Source of the DNA: SZUA-430 sp046153995 | Lineage (GTDB): Bacteria > Pseudomonadota > Alphaproteobacteria > Micropepsales > Micropepsaceae | DNA length: 64,000 nt | Reading direction: 5' to 3' | Assembly: GCA_046153995.1 (NCBI GenBank) | Contig: JBJXEH010000065.1 | Location: forward strand, 3,954-67,953 | Part shown: positions 52,410 to 60,834 of the stretch, one piece after another | Position numbering within the stretch: position 1 is the stretch's first letter | Layout of the letters: every line of letters starts with the position of its first letter | Made by a program: the position numbers and the translations under genes | The notes under the pieces: model-generated | Told to the model about the DNA's origin: nothing | Database searches by the model: none | Seen by the model: only the letters and a program-made list of their open reading frames with translations

Positions 52410-52994
52410 CTATTTCGCGAAAACCCAGCCTTTCCGGCTGCCGTCGAACTCGATCGCGAACGTGTTGTTCCGGATATTGCAGTCGCCAGTCCGGCTTTGC
52501 GACACATCGGTCTTGTACTTGATCGCGAGTGTGTAGAGGCGCTTGAACTTGGCCTTTGCTATTTGGTCCGCCGGGGCCGTGAAGATGAAGCGCACGGCCA
52601 CACCGCTGTGCGGCATGATTTTGTCGAACGGAACGCTTGCTGCTTCGCGGCTCTTGTTGCCGCCCGCGATGTCGGTTTCGGTCAACACCGCAGCCTGCTC
52701 GCCGGGTTTGCCGAAGAACGGCTGGTCGCCGATGTTGCGCACCCGCATAACGAACGGCCAGTGGAAGACGCCGTCAGCCGTGACCCAGGCGCCGATGCGT
52801 TGAACGCGCGTCGCACCTGCGGGCGGTCGCTGCGCGAAGTCGATCTCGAGGAAGCGGTCGGCAGCGGGGTCGGAGCACGGCGGCAACAGCGGTTCGAGGT
52901 CCGGCAGCTTGACCTCTTTGGGAACAACAAAGTCAGCTGCTTGCGCCGCGCCGACGGCCAGCGTTGCAATGATCAAACTCGTGAAAACTCTCAT
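52410..52994 (-). CDS. Secreted hypothetical protein
   Basis: A 194-residue exported protein, signal peptide MRVFTSLIIATLAVGAAQAA. The mature domain includes a single cysteine early (LLPPCSDPAADRF) and one late (TGDCNIRNNTFAIEF), which may form a disulfide. The middle (WVTADGVFHWPFVMRVRNIG) and the KIMPHSGVAVRFIFTAP segment suggest an immunoglobulin-like CARDB-type fold, but that is a guess from pattern. Start ATG 52994 overlaps the stop of the upstream peptidase by 4 bp, so the two are coupled. Confidence 0.6.
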   Translation of the reverse strand: MRVFTSLIIATLAVGAAQAADFVVPKEVKLPDLEPLLPPCSDPAADRFLEIDFAQRPPAGATRVQRIGAWVTADGVFHWPFVMRVRNIGDQPFFGKPGEQAAVLTETDIAGGNKSREAASVPFDKIMPHSGVAVRFIFTAPADQIAKAKFKRLYTLAIKYKTDVSQSRTGDCNIRNNTFAIEFDGSRKGWVFAK

Positions 52995-53671
52995 GCGACT
53001 ATCCTTAATGTTCGTTGGGCCGCGGCGACGCACGTTTCGGCGGTAATCCTCACGGCGTCCATCATCTGGCGCTCGGTCAATGTCGAGGCGTGTGGCACAT
53101 GATGGCCGCTCGCCGCAAGCTTCGCCACCTGCGTATCAAGATAGGGGACATGGATGAACCCGGCGATCGCGGGGCCACCCTTCGCCGCGAGGGTCATCAA
53201 GCGGTAGAACGTCAAATTGCAGAGATAGTCGCCTGCGCTGTCCGATGGGCTCACCGGGATGCCGGCGGTCTTCAACGCCATCTCGATCTCGCGAAGCGGC
53301 AAGCCGGTCGCATAGCGCTCCCTACCGCTTTCAACGACGCACGCGCCGGTCGCGCAAGCGCCGGTGAAGTCGGGCCGATCGGTTGCGACTACGTTGTGCG
53401 CTGTAGACTCAAGCGTCACGCCCGTCGCCTTCGCGCTGAGACCGAATGCGATGACGACATCCGGGCGAAGTTCATCGAGAAGCGGCTCCATCTCGCGTTC
53501 CCAGAGATCGAAGCGCACGGGAAGCGTTCGCGCGGTCAGTCGCGCGCCATTGGGCTGCCAGTTCTCGTGCCGAAGCCGTTCGACCACCCATGCCGTCGGG
53601 TTCACCGGCGCACCCGGGAAGACCGAGAAGCCGGTGATGAGTACGTTGATGTTTTGCGGGCTGCGCATCAT
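52991..53671 (-). CDS. Pyroglutamyl-peptidase I-like (C15 family)
   Basis: Cysteine exopeptidase-like protein of 226 residues. C15 landmarks are present: VLITGFSVFPGAPVNPTAWV at the N-terminus, VVIAFGLSAKATGVTLESTA with the Glu region, the nucleophile Cys in SAGDYLCNLTFYRLM, and the His in IAGFIHVPYLD. It would remove pyroglutamate from peptide N-termini in the cytosol. The middle contains two extra cysteines (GACATGACVVESG). Co-translated with the secreted hypothetical downstream. Confidence 0.82.
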   Translation of the reverse strand: MMRSPQNINVLITGFSVFPGAPVNPTAWVVERLRHENWQPNGARLTARTLPVRFDLWEREMEPLLDELRPDVVIAFGLSAKATGVTLESTAHNVVATDRPDFTGACATGACVVESGRERYATGLPLREIEMALKTAGIPVSPSDSAGDYLCNLTFYRLMTLAAKGGPAIAGFIHVPYLDTQVAKLAASGHHVPHASTLTERQMMDAVRITAETCVAAAQRTLRIVA

Positions 53672-53750
53672 GGCGTTATTGAAGCACGAAACGAATATTG
53701 CTCAAAGCGCGCGAAACCTGACGCCTTCAGCGAAATGCCGCTATTCGTGG

Positions 53751-55769
53751 TCACGGCGTGACGACCGGGAAGTTCGAGTTCACAGGGTCGATCATGCCTA
53801 CCAGATCGGCGTAGGTGCTGGCATTGCCGGTGGACTTGATCGCGCCCGTTGTTGTTTTGAGGGTCAGTGGCACGCCCGCGAGCAACGTCTCCAACATGTC
53901 GGATCGCTTCATCGTCACCGTCGCGTCCGCCTCGTCGTCGCGCACCCCCTCTTCGTGGATCAAGACTGAGTTGGCGACGGAGATCAGGTGCGTTTCGTTC
54001 AGGTCGCTCAAGACCACGTTGATCTTCAGCGTCTTTCCAGCAGCCTTTTCCGGGTTGAGCCGGACCGCCGCGAAGTCGAGCATCATTGTGGTCGAGGTCG
54101 CGCGGATCAGTGACAGACTGATGCGCTGGAGTCCCGTATCAATGATGCCATGGCGTAGTTCTTGAGCGCCCGTCAGATAGATATTGCGCCAGGTGCCCGC
54201 TTCCGCGCGGTAGCCGAGCTGCGTGTAGATGTCGGCTAGCATGGCCTTTGCCTTGGCATTGCCGGCATCTGCAAAAATCACATGATTCAGCAACATGGCG
54301 GCCCAGCGGTACTCGCCCGCCTTCTGCGCGGTGCCCGCTTTGGCGATCACTGCGTCAGCGCCGCCCATGGCTTGGATGTAGTTCGTCGCTGCGGCGACCG
54401 GCGGTAACGCGTTCAGCGAAGCCGGGTTCGCATCGTACCAGCCCATGTAGCGCTGATAGACGGCTTTAGAGTTGTGACTCATCGTGCCGTAGTAGCCGCG
54501 ATTGTACCATTCCTGCGCCAGCACCGTCGGCAGTTCCAGCTGCTCCGCGATCTCGATGCCCGTGAGACCGTTGTTCATGAGGCGGACTGTTTGGTCGTGC
54601 AGATATTTGTAAGCGTCGCGGTGCTTCGACAGATAGTCGTTGATCACGCCGGTGCCGAAACGCGGAATGCCGTGCGCCGCGAACATCACGTCGCTTTTGC
54701 CCGCGTAGAGGCGGATCGATTCGGTTAGGTAATCCGCCCAAGCCTTCGCGTCGCGGACCAGCGCGCCGCGCGCGGGAAGGATGTTGTGCATGTTGGCGTT
54801 CGCGTTCTCCGCCATGAAGACGGCGCGCATCTGCGGCAGGTAGAAGTTCATCTCCGCCGGCGCTTCGGTGCCCGGCGTGACTTGAAACGTCAGGGTGACG
54901 CCGTCGATCGTCATCTCCTGGCCGGTCTTGGCGATGATGTCGGTCGGGGCGATCAGCGAGATCGACCCTGTCGAGAGGCCCGGCCCCAGGCCCGACGTCA
55001 TCTCGCCTTCGGGCCCGCGGTTCAGCGTGATGCCGAATTGGAAGCGCGCGCGGCGCGTCATGGCGGGGCCGGCGATGATGTTCTCGGAGACGGTATGCTC
55101 CATGAAACCCTCGGGCGCGATGATCTTGGTACGGCCCGCCTTCACATCCGCTTCAGTCGTGATGCCCGCGACGCCGCCGAAGTGGTCGCCATGGCTGTGC
55201 GAATAGATGACGGCGACAACCGGCCTGTCACCGATGTGTTTCTTGACGAGGCCGAGGGCGGCTTTCGCGACCTCCGCCGTCGTCAGTGGATCGACGACGA
55301 TATAGCCGTTGTCCGTCACGATGAACGAGACGGTCGAGACGTCGAAGCCGCGCACCTGATAGATGCGGTCTGAGACCTTGAAGAGGCCGTGTTTGGTGAT
55401 CAGTTGCGCCTGGCGCCAGAGGCTGGGGTTCGCGCTCTCCGGCGCGTCGCCTTTCAGGAAGTCGTAAGACGACACATCGAACGCGAGCTTACCCGCCTCG
55501 TCCGTAATTTTCGGGTTGTCGAGCGTTGCGATGAAGCCGCGCGCCGCGAAGTCGAAGTCCTGTTTGTTTGCGAACGGCAACTCCTTCAGTATCTTCTCGC
55601 GCACTTCTTTCGTCGACGTAGTCGCTTCGGCGACGACCTCCTTGGGGATGCTGGGGGCCGGCGCGCCGAGCAGCATCGGCAGCACGCCGCGGAACATGTA
55701 AGCGAAGCCGACGAGGAGCAGGGCCGTGGCGGCGATGCCGATCGCCAATCCGCGTAAGAACGAACTCAT
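53751..55769 (-). CDS. SdsA1-like alkylsulfatase (metallo-beta-lactamase fold)
   Basis: Binuclear-zinc hydrolase of 672 residues acting on alkyl sulfate esters. An N-terminal hydrophobic segment (IGIAATALLLVGFAYMF) directs it to the envelope. The MBL domain has VIYSHSHGDHFGG, a later Glu/His cluster (FMAENANANMHNILPARG) and ANMHN. The dimerisation helical domain (LELPTVLAQEWYNRGYYGT) and a C-terminal SCP2-like domain (YTDLVGMID-type end; DEADATVTMKRSDMLETLL) follow, as in SdsA1. The substrate may be environmental surfactants or natural sulfated alcohols. Confidence 0.92.
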   Translation of the reverse strand: MSSFLRGLAIGIAATALLLVGFAYMFRGVLPMLLGAPAPSIPKEVVAEATTSTKEVREKILKELPFANKQDFDFAARGFIATLDNPKITDEAGKLAFDVSSYDFLKGDAPESANPSLWRQAQLITKHGLFKVSDRIYQVRGFDVSTVSFIVTDNGYIVVDPLTTAEVAKAALGLVKKHIGDRPVVAVIYSHSHGDHFGGVAGITTEADVKAGRTKIIAPEGFMEHTVSENIIAGPAMTRRARFQFGITLNRGPEGEMTSGLGPGLSTGSISLIAPTDIIAKTGQEMTIDGVTLTFQVTPGTEAPAEMNFYLPQMRAVFMAENANANMHNILPARGALVRDAKAWADYLTESIRLYAGKSDVMFAAHGIPRFGTGVINDYLSKHRDAYKYLHDQTVRLMNNGLTGIEIAEQLELPTVLAQEWYNRGYYGTMSHNSKAVYQRYMGWYDANPASLNALPPVAAATNYIQAMGGADAVIAKAGTAQKAGEYRWAAMLLNHVIFADAGNAKAKAMLADIYTQLGYRAEAGTWRNIYLTGAQELRHGIIDTGLQRISLSLIRATSTTMMLDFAAVRLNPEKAAGKTLKINVVLSDLNETHLISVANSVLIHEEGVRDDEADATVTMKRSDMLETLLAGVPLTLKTTTGAIKSTGNASTYADLVGMIDPVNSNFPVVTP

Positions 55770-55908
55770 GTTTCTTCCCTCAGGTGCATTGTTTTAGGGA
55801 GGCTAGCCGAGCGTCGGCGGTTGGGGCAAATGGCCCGCCTGCGACGCTACGGCGCCAGCCTGCTTAGGGATGGTCGCTTAGGCTGAACGAAACTTGTCGA
55901 GGTGGATC

Positions 55909-57057
55909 GTGCTGCGTCTTCTCAAATGGTTGTTTGCGTTGGCCTTACTTATTGGCGGGGCAGGGGCCGCGGTCTATCTCACCGGCAACACGCTGACCGT
56001 GATCGGATGGCTTTGGGGGCCGAAGCACGGGTGGGATTTGTCCTTAAAAGCCCCCGCACTGGACTACCGCCAAGCGTCGTCGTGGGCGGCTTGGCCGGGC
56101 CGCGAGAGCGGGGCGCTCTATACGCCGCGCGGTGTGTTCGTTCCCGATGGCGCCAAGGCCGTCGATGTCTTCTTCATTCACCCGACTGGCTTCCTCAACG
56201 GCGCCGAGTGGAACTCGCCGATGAACCCGCAGAGCCGGACGGAAGAGAATACGAAGTGGATGATGGCGAACCAGGCGAGTGCCTTCAACGGCTGCTGCAA
56301 CGTCTATGCGCCACGCTATCGCGAAGCTTCGATCTTCCGCTATTGGACGGCGCCAGAAGACATCGCACAGAAGACGATGGACTTCGCCTACGCCGATGTC
56401 GTTCGCGCGTTCGAGTACTACATGGCGAACGAGAACAAGGGTCGGCCGTTCATCATCGCGAGCCACAGTCAGGGGACATCGCACGCGCTCCGCCTGGTTC
56501 AGGAAAAGATCGACGGCACAAACTTGGAGGCGAGCATGATCGCCGCCTATGTGATCGGCAGCCGCGTCACCAACGCCGAAGCGAACGCGCTGAAATCGGT
56601 GAAGGTGTGCGATAGCCCGACCCAAACGGATTGCATCGTGCATTGGGCGACGTTCGGCGAAGGCACCAAAGTACCGCCGGAGATGAGCGATCTCGTGTGC
56701 GTGAACCCGCTGACCTGGCGCCGCGACGGGGTGCGCGCGGAGGCGGCGATGCACCAAGGCGGCGTCGCGGCGAGCGGCAAGTTCTCGATGCAGGTTTGGG
56801 GCGACGATTCCCCGCAAGGCGTCGTGTTCGAACCGCTTGGCCCGCCGTTGCCGAAACTGACGTGGGCTGAGTGCAAAGACGGCATCTTGTGGGCTGCCGA
56901 CCAGTCGAAGACACCGTTGGGGCGGCTCTCGCTGCGGGGGAACTACCACGGGCTCGACTATCCGTTGTTCCACATGGACATCCGCAAGAACGTGGCGGAC
57001 CGCGTTGCGGCGTACCAGCAACGCGGCCCGGCGGGTGGACCGGGACCCGCGAAGTAG
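55909..57057 (+). CDS. DUF3089 alpha/beta-hydrolase-like membrane-anchored protein
   Basis: A 382-residue protein with an N-terminal hydrophobic anchor (LLKWLFALALLIGGAGAAV). The DUF3089 domain contains VDVFFIHPTGFLNGAEWNSP, VYAPRYREASIFRYW and the nucleophile elbow IIASHSQGTSHALRL. A catalytic His is likely near NYHGLDYPLFHMDIR. An esterase or lipase role is inferred but unproven for the family. GTG 55909 with GAGG six bases upstream is preferred over TTG 55894. Its stop directly abuts the convergent rsgA stop. Confidence 0.82.
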   Translation: MLRLLKWLFALALLIGGAGAAVYLTGNTLTVIGWLWGPKHGWDLSLKAPALDYRQASSWAAWPGRESGALYTPRGVFVPDGAKAVDVFFIHPTGFLNGAEWNSPMNPQSRTEENTKWMMANQASAFNGCCNVYAPRYREASIFRYWTAPEDIAQKTMDFAYADVVRAFEYYMANENKGRPFIIASHSQGTSHALRLVQEKIDGTNLEASMIAAYVIGSRVTNAEANALKSVKVCDSPTQTDCIVHWATFGEGTKVPPEMSDLVCVNPLTWRRDGVRAEAAMHQGGVAASGKFSMQVWGDDSPQGVVFEPLGPPLPKLTWAECKDGILWAADQSKTPLGRLSLRGNYHGLDYPLFHMDIRKNVADRVAAYQQRGPAGGPGPAK

Positions 57058-58095
57058 TCACCATTCGCGGTGCTTTAGCTTCTGGGTGTAGGCGTTCTTC
57101 TGCATGCGCCCGAAGCGTTGATTGCGGGCGTGCGCTTTGGCGATACTTTCGCCAGTGCGGGCACCTTCGCGCTGTAGTTTCTGATAGCGCTTCAGCCGCT
57201 CAGTATCGAGCGTACCGGACGCGATCGCCGCCTGAATCGCGCAACCCGGTTCGCTGACGTGCGCGCAGTCGCTAAAGCGGCAAGCCGACGCAAGTTCGGC
57301 GACATCGGGGAACACCTCGTCAAGCCCTTCGGCCACATCCATAATTTGCAGTTCACGCATGCCGGGCGTGTCCATCAGCCAGGCGCCGCCCGGCAGACGG
57401 TGAAGCGAGCGCCCCGACGTCGTATGGCGCCCGCGGGAGTCGTCTTCGCGGATGTCTTGAGTTTGCTGCACGGAGGTGCCGCTGACGCTGTTGACGATCG
57501 TCGATTTGCCGACGCCCGACGATCCGACCAGCGCCAATGTTTGGCCCCGCGTGAACCAAGGTTGAAGGCAGGCGAGGGCGTCGTCGCTTCGTGCGTCGAA
57601 TGCCTCGACGACGAGACCGGGCATCAGCTGCCTGGCTTCGGCGGCGTAGCGCGCCGTGTCTTCGACCAAGTCGACCTTGGTGATCACCACAAGCGGCATC
57701 ACGCCGGCTTCGGCGGCAAGCGCCAGATAGCGCTCCAGACGTGGCGTGTTGAAGTCCTGGTTCGCAGACGTCACTAGGATCAGCGTATCCACGTTGGCCG
57801 CGAGCAATTGGGTGCTGCGGCCGGTGCCGGCGGCTTTGCGTTTCAAGAGGCTTCGCCGTTCCAGCACACGCACGGCCCGCGGCGCGCCTGCTTCGACGAG
57901 CAGCCAATCGCCGACGGTTGCAACGTCTTCCTTTTCACCGATGAGCGGCGTGACGCGGCCTTCAAATTCGGGACCCGCGACTTCTAAGGAATCGCGATGC
58001 ACCGCCAACACACGGACAGGCCGCGTCGCGCTCCGCTCCTCATCGGCGATCTGGCTTTCGAAATGCGTGTTCCAACCGTAGTCTTTAAGTGTCAT
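57058..58095 (-). CDS. rsgA: Ribosome small-subunit-dependent GTPase A
   Basis: Circularly permuted GTPase of about 345 residues that assists late 30S maturation. N-terminal OB domain (ALRSSSAIW-region product RVLAVHRDSLEVAGPEFEGR), G4 before G1 (VITKVDLVED), G1 VGSSGVGKSTIVNSV, G2 in SRGRHTTSGRSLH, G3 LMDTPGMRELQ, and the zinc knuckle CRFSDCAHVSEPGC. ATG 58095 gives MTLKDYGWNTHFE, the usual start. A longer in-frame version from 58194 adds residues with no family match. Confidence 0.94.
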   Translation of the reverse strand: MTLKDYGWNTHFESQIADEERSATRPVRVLAVHRDSLEVAGPEFEGRVTPLIGEKEDVATVGDWLLVEAGAPRAVRVLERRSLLKRKAAGTGRSTQLLAANVDTLILVTSANQDFNTPRLERYLALAAEAGVMPLVVITKVDLVEDTARYAAEARQLMPGLVVEAFDARSDDALACLQPWFTRGQTLALVGSSGVGKSTIVNSVSGTSVQQTQDIREDDSRGRHTTSGRSLHRLPGGAWLMDTPGMRELQIMDVAEGLDEVFPDVAELASACRFSDCAHVSEPGCAIQAAIASGTLDTERLKRYQKLQREGARTGESIAKAHARNQRFGRMQKNAYTQKLKHREW

Positions 58096-58234
58096 GCGAT
58101 CCGCGTGCGGATCGGGGTTCTTGCTTGTCACAGCGATATGTTCCGGTACCGGGCAAGTGGCCCGCGTGAATGGCTTGAGCGCGCAGACGCGCACTCGACG
58201 AAACGAATAGGGCTGAGACGGGAAGAAGGCGCCT

Positions 58235-58288
58235 TCAGGCGCAGATCGTCACGCGGTCAGCCCGCGGGGACACAACGGCATTGGGCAT
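58235..58288 (-). CDS. Candidate 17-residue leader peptide or small protein
   Basis: Short frame MPNAVVSPRADRVTICA with an excellent ribosome-binding site (AAGGAG seven bases before ATG 58288). The stop codon lies in a tight hairpin, GCGCC-TGAA-GGCGC. It is about 140 bp upstream of rsgA on the same strand. The remainder of the 444-bp gap 58096-58539 shows no other supported gene, and should contain the promoter of the vWA gene. The strong Shine-Dalgarno makes translation likely; function unknown. Confidence 0.45.
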   Translation of the reverse strand: MPNAVVSPRADRVTICA

Positions 58289-58539
58289 ATGTCTCTCCTT
58301 CGGTTGACGAGCTGCGATTTGCCCAAGTTAGGCCGAAGTGGGGGCTATGGCAAGCAGGTAACTTCACGGCTGTACGACAATCGCGTAACGCAAGTGACGG
58401 CCGCCGCACGGCGCCATGCATCCGCCGCAATCGCTGCAACAACGTCAAATTCGCAGCTTAATCGCGTCGTTATCGGCGCGCATCTCTGACCCTCGCGAAC
58501 GGCATTTTGGACCAGCCGTTCAGCTGAGGGATTTTCAAC

Positions 58540-60771
58540 ATGAAACCGTATCTGCTCTCGCGCGGGAGCCCTTGGGGCTCGCCGCTTATGCTGTTGCGCG
58601 CAAGTCTAATTTCAAGCGCAGCTATCTTGACCGCAATTGCCGTTGGACCGGCCAGCCTCGCCCAACCGGCTCCGGCCGTGCAGCCTGAACCCGCCGTGCT
58701 AGTCACCCCCGACGACATGCACACCGGCGCGCTGCTGCTGAAGACGACCGAAGGCGGCAAGTTCTTGGAGGCGCCACGCCTCAAGACCGACGTCGCCATC
58801 ACCATCACCGGCCCGACGGCGCGCGCCGTCATAACCCAGCGCTTTGAGAACCCGTCCGACAAATGGGTCGAAGGCGTCTACGTTTATCCGATGCCTCAGA
58901 ACGCTGCCGTCGACACGCTGAAGATGCAGGTTGGCGACAAGTTCCTGGAAGGCAAGGTGAAGGAGCGCGTCGAGGCCCGCCAGATCTACGAGAAGGCCGC
59001 CGCCGAAGGCTACAAGGCGTCGCTGATCGAACAACAGCGTCCGAACATCTTCACGAACTCGGTCGCCAATATCGGGCCGCGCGAAACAATCGTCGTGCAG
59101 ATCGAATACCAAGAAGCCGTCCGGCTCGACGGCGACAAGTTTCAGTTGCGCGTGCCTCTGGTGGTGGGGCCGCGTTACATACCTAAGAGTGGCGAGCCGT
59201 TGCTCGTCGGCTACACGGACGACGCCGTGATCGCGGCGACGAATACCGTCGTCAAAGACGCAGACAAGATCACGCCGCCGGTGATCCATCCGAAGTTCGG
59301 GAAGATCAACCCGGTGTCGCTAAGCGTGAAGCTCAAAGCGGGTGTCTCGCTCGCCGCGATCGAGAGCGCGTATCACATAGCGAAAATCGAGCGGCCCGAC
59401 GCGCAATCGGCAAACATCTCGATCGACGGCAACGTGCCCGCGGATCGGGATTTCGTTCTGAACTGGAAGGTGGCGGCGAATGCCATGCCGCAAGCGACGT
59501 TGTTCCGCGAGACGATTGGTACGGACAACTACTACCTCGCGATGATCGTACCGCCCGCCGGCACCACGAAGGTGCGTCAGCCGCGCGAGGCGATCTTTGT
59601 GATCGATAACTCCGGCTCGATGGCCGGCGAATCGATGCGTCAGGCGAAGGCGGCGTTGATCTTGGGACTTTCGAAACTGAAACCCGAGGACAAGTTCAAC
59701 GTCATCCGCTTCGACGACACGTTCGACGTGCTGTTCAAGACGGCCGTACCTGCGAACGAGACGAACCTGAAGGTCGCGACGAACTTCGTGAGCGGCTTGG
59801 ACGCGAACGGCGGCACGGAAATCTACGCCGCGCTGCAGGCGGCACTCGCCGACCTCACGCCCACGGATACGTCACGCTTGCGCCAGGTGATCTTCCTGAC
59901 CGACGGCGCGGTCGGCAACGAAGACCAGGTGCTGGCCGAGATCAACAAGTCACTCGGCCGGTCGCGCCTCTTCACCGTCGGCATCGGTTCGGCGCCGAAC
60001 TCGTTCTTGATGGAGCATATCGCGGGTCAAGGCCGCGGTACGTTCACCCACATCGGGTCGGAATCGGAAGTCGTCGAGCGGATGGCGGAGCTCTTCAACA
60101 AGCTCGAAAGCCCCGTGATGACGGACCTGCGCGTGGCCGACGGCGTGAAGCTCGAAACCTCGCCGAACCCGATCCCAGACCTTTATGCGGGTGAGCCGGT
60201 CGTGCTCACCGCCATCACTGGGTCGCAGTCGGGCAAGGTGAACTTGACCGGCCGTACGGGCACGACGCCGTGGTCAACGCAACTCGATCTCGCGACGGCC
60301 GTCGAAGGACGCGGCGTGTCCAAGCTCTGGGCGCGTTCGAAAATCTCGGGCATCGAGTCCTCACGCTACAAAGGTGGCAACGAAGGCGACATCGACGCGG
60401 CGGTGCTCAAAGTCGCGCTCGATCATCACTTGGTGTCGCGGTTGACCAGCTTGGTCGCCGTCGATGTGACGCCGAGCCGGCCGGTCGGTGAGCTACTCAG
60501 CAGCCATGAGATGCCGACGAACCTGCCGCACGGCTGGAACTTCGAGAAGGTCTTCGGCGAAGACCCGTCGAACCCGCTGATCAAAGCGTCGGTCGATCAG
60601 GACTTGCTCAAGAAACTCGCGGGGTCGACCAAGCCCGCGACAGCGAACGACGGCGAAGGCGTCCAGCTGCCGCAAGGCGACGCCGGGACCGTGCTTCAGT
60701 TGGTGATCGGCCTTCTATTCCTCTCCTCGGGTGTGATGCTCCTCGTCATGCGCCGCAAACAGAAAGCCTGA
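58540..60771 (+). CDS. VIT and vWA domain protein, marine proteobacterial sortase target
   Basis: Surface or envelope protein of 743 residues. Signal peptide region near 20-40, VIT domain about 55-200 (TQRFENPSDKWVEGVYVYPM, VANIGPRETIVVQIEYQEA), then a vWA domain with intact MIDAS DxSxS at 356-360 (VIDNSGSMAGES) and IFLTDGAVGNEDQ. The C-terminus is a sortase-sorting signal: LPQGD at 710-714, a hydrophobic helix, and a basic tail RRKQKA. This is the TIGR03788-type dedicated substrate of the sortase encoded next. In Gram-negatives the final anchoring site is not established. Confidence 0.94.
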   Translation: MKPYLLSRGSPWGSPLMLLRASLISSAAILTAIAVGPASLAQPAPAVQPEPAVLVTPDDMHTGALLLKTTEGGKFLEAPRLKTDVAITITGPTARAVITQRFENPSDKWVEGVYVYPMPQNAAVDTLKMQVGDKFLEGKVKERVEARQIYEKAAAEGYKASLIEQQRPNIFTNSVANIGPRETIVVQIEYQEAVRLDGDKFQLRVPLVVGPRYIPKSGEPLLVGYTDDAVIAATNTVVKDADKITPPVIHPKFGKINPVSLSVKLKAGVSLAAIESAYHIAKIERPDAQSANISIDGNVPADRDFVLNWKVAANAMPQATLFRETIGTDNYYLAMIVPPAGTTKVRQPREAIFVIDNSGSMAGESMRQAKAALILGLSKLKPEDKFNVIRFDDTFDVLFKTAVPANETNLKVATNFVSGLDANGGTEIYAALQAALADLTPTDTSRLRQVIFLTDGAVGNEDQVLAEINKSLGRSRLFTVGIGSAPNSFLMEHIAGQGRGTFTHIGSESEVVERMAELFNKLESPVMTDLRVADGVKLETSPNPIPDLYAGEPVVLTAITGSQSGKVNLTGRTGTTPWSTQLDLATAVEGRGVSKLWARSKISGIESSRYKGGNEGDIDAAVLKVALDHHLVSRLTSLVAVDVTPSRPVGELLSSHEMPTNLPHGWNFEKVFGEDPSNPLIKASVDQDLLKKLAGSTKPATANDGEGVQLPQGDAGTVLQLVIGLLFLSSGVMLLVMRRKQKA

Positions 60772-60781
60772 TGCACCGCCA

Positions 60782-60811
60782 CCCCTCCCTCGCGGCAACG
60801 CGGGGGAGGGG
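60782..60811 (+). other. Strong intercistronic hairpin between sortase target and sortase
   Basis: CCCCTCCC-T-CGCG pairs with CGCG-GG-GGAGGGG around GCAA. No U-run follows. Placed 10 bp after the substrate stop and about 24 bp before the sortase start, it may stabilise the upstream mRNA segment or attenuate transcription so that substrate exceeds enzyme. Confidence 0.55.
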
Positions 60812-60834
60812 ACCACTTTCCGGGAGACAAGAAG

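Noticed and set aside
58699..59289. Minus-strand open frame of 196 codons within the vWA gene
   Set aside because: Antisense shadow of a gene with VIT, MIDAS and sorting motifs in the plus frame.
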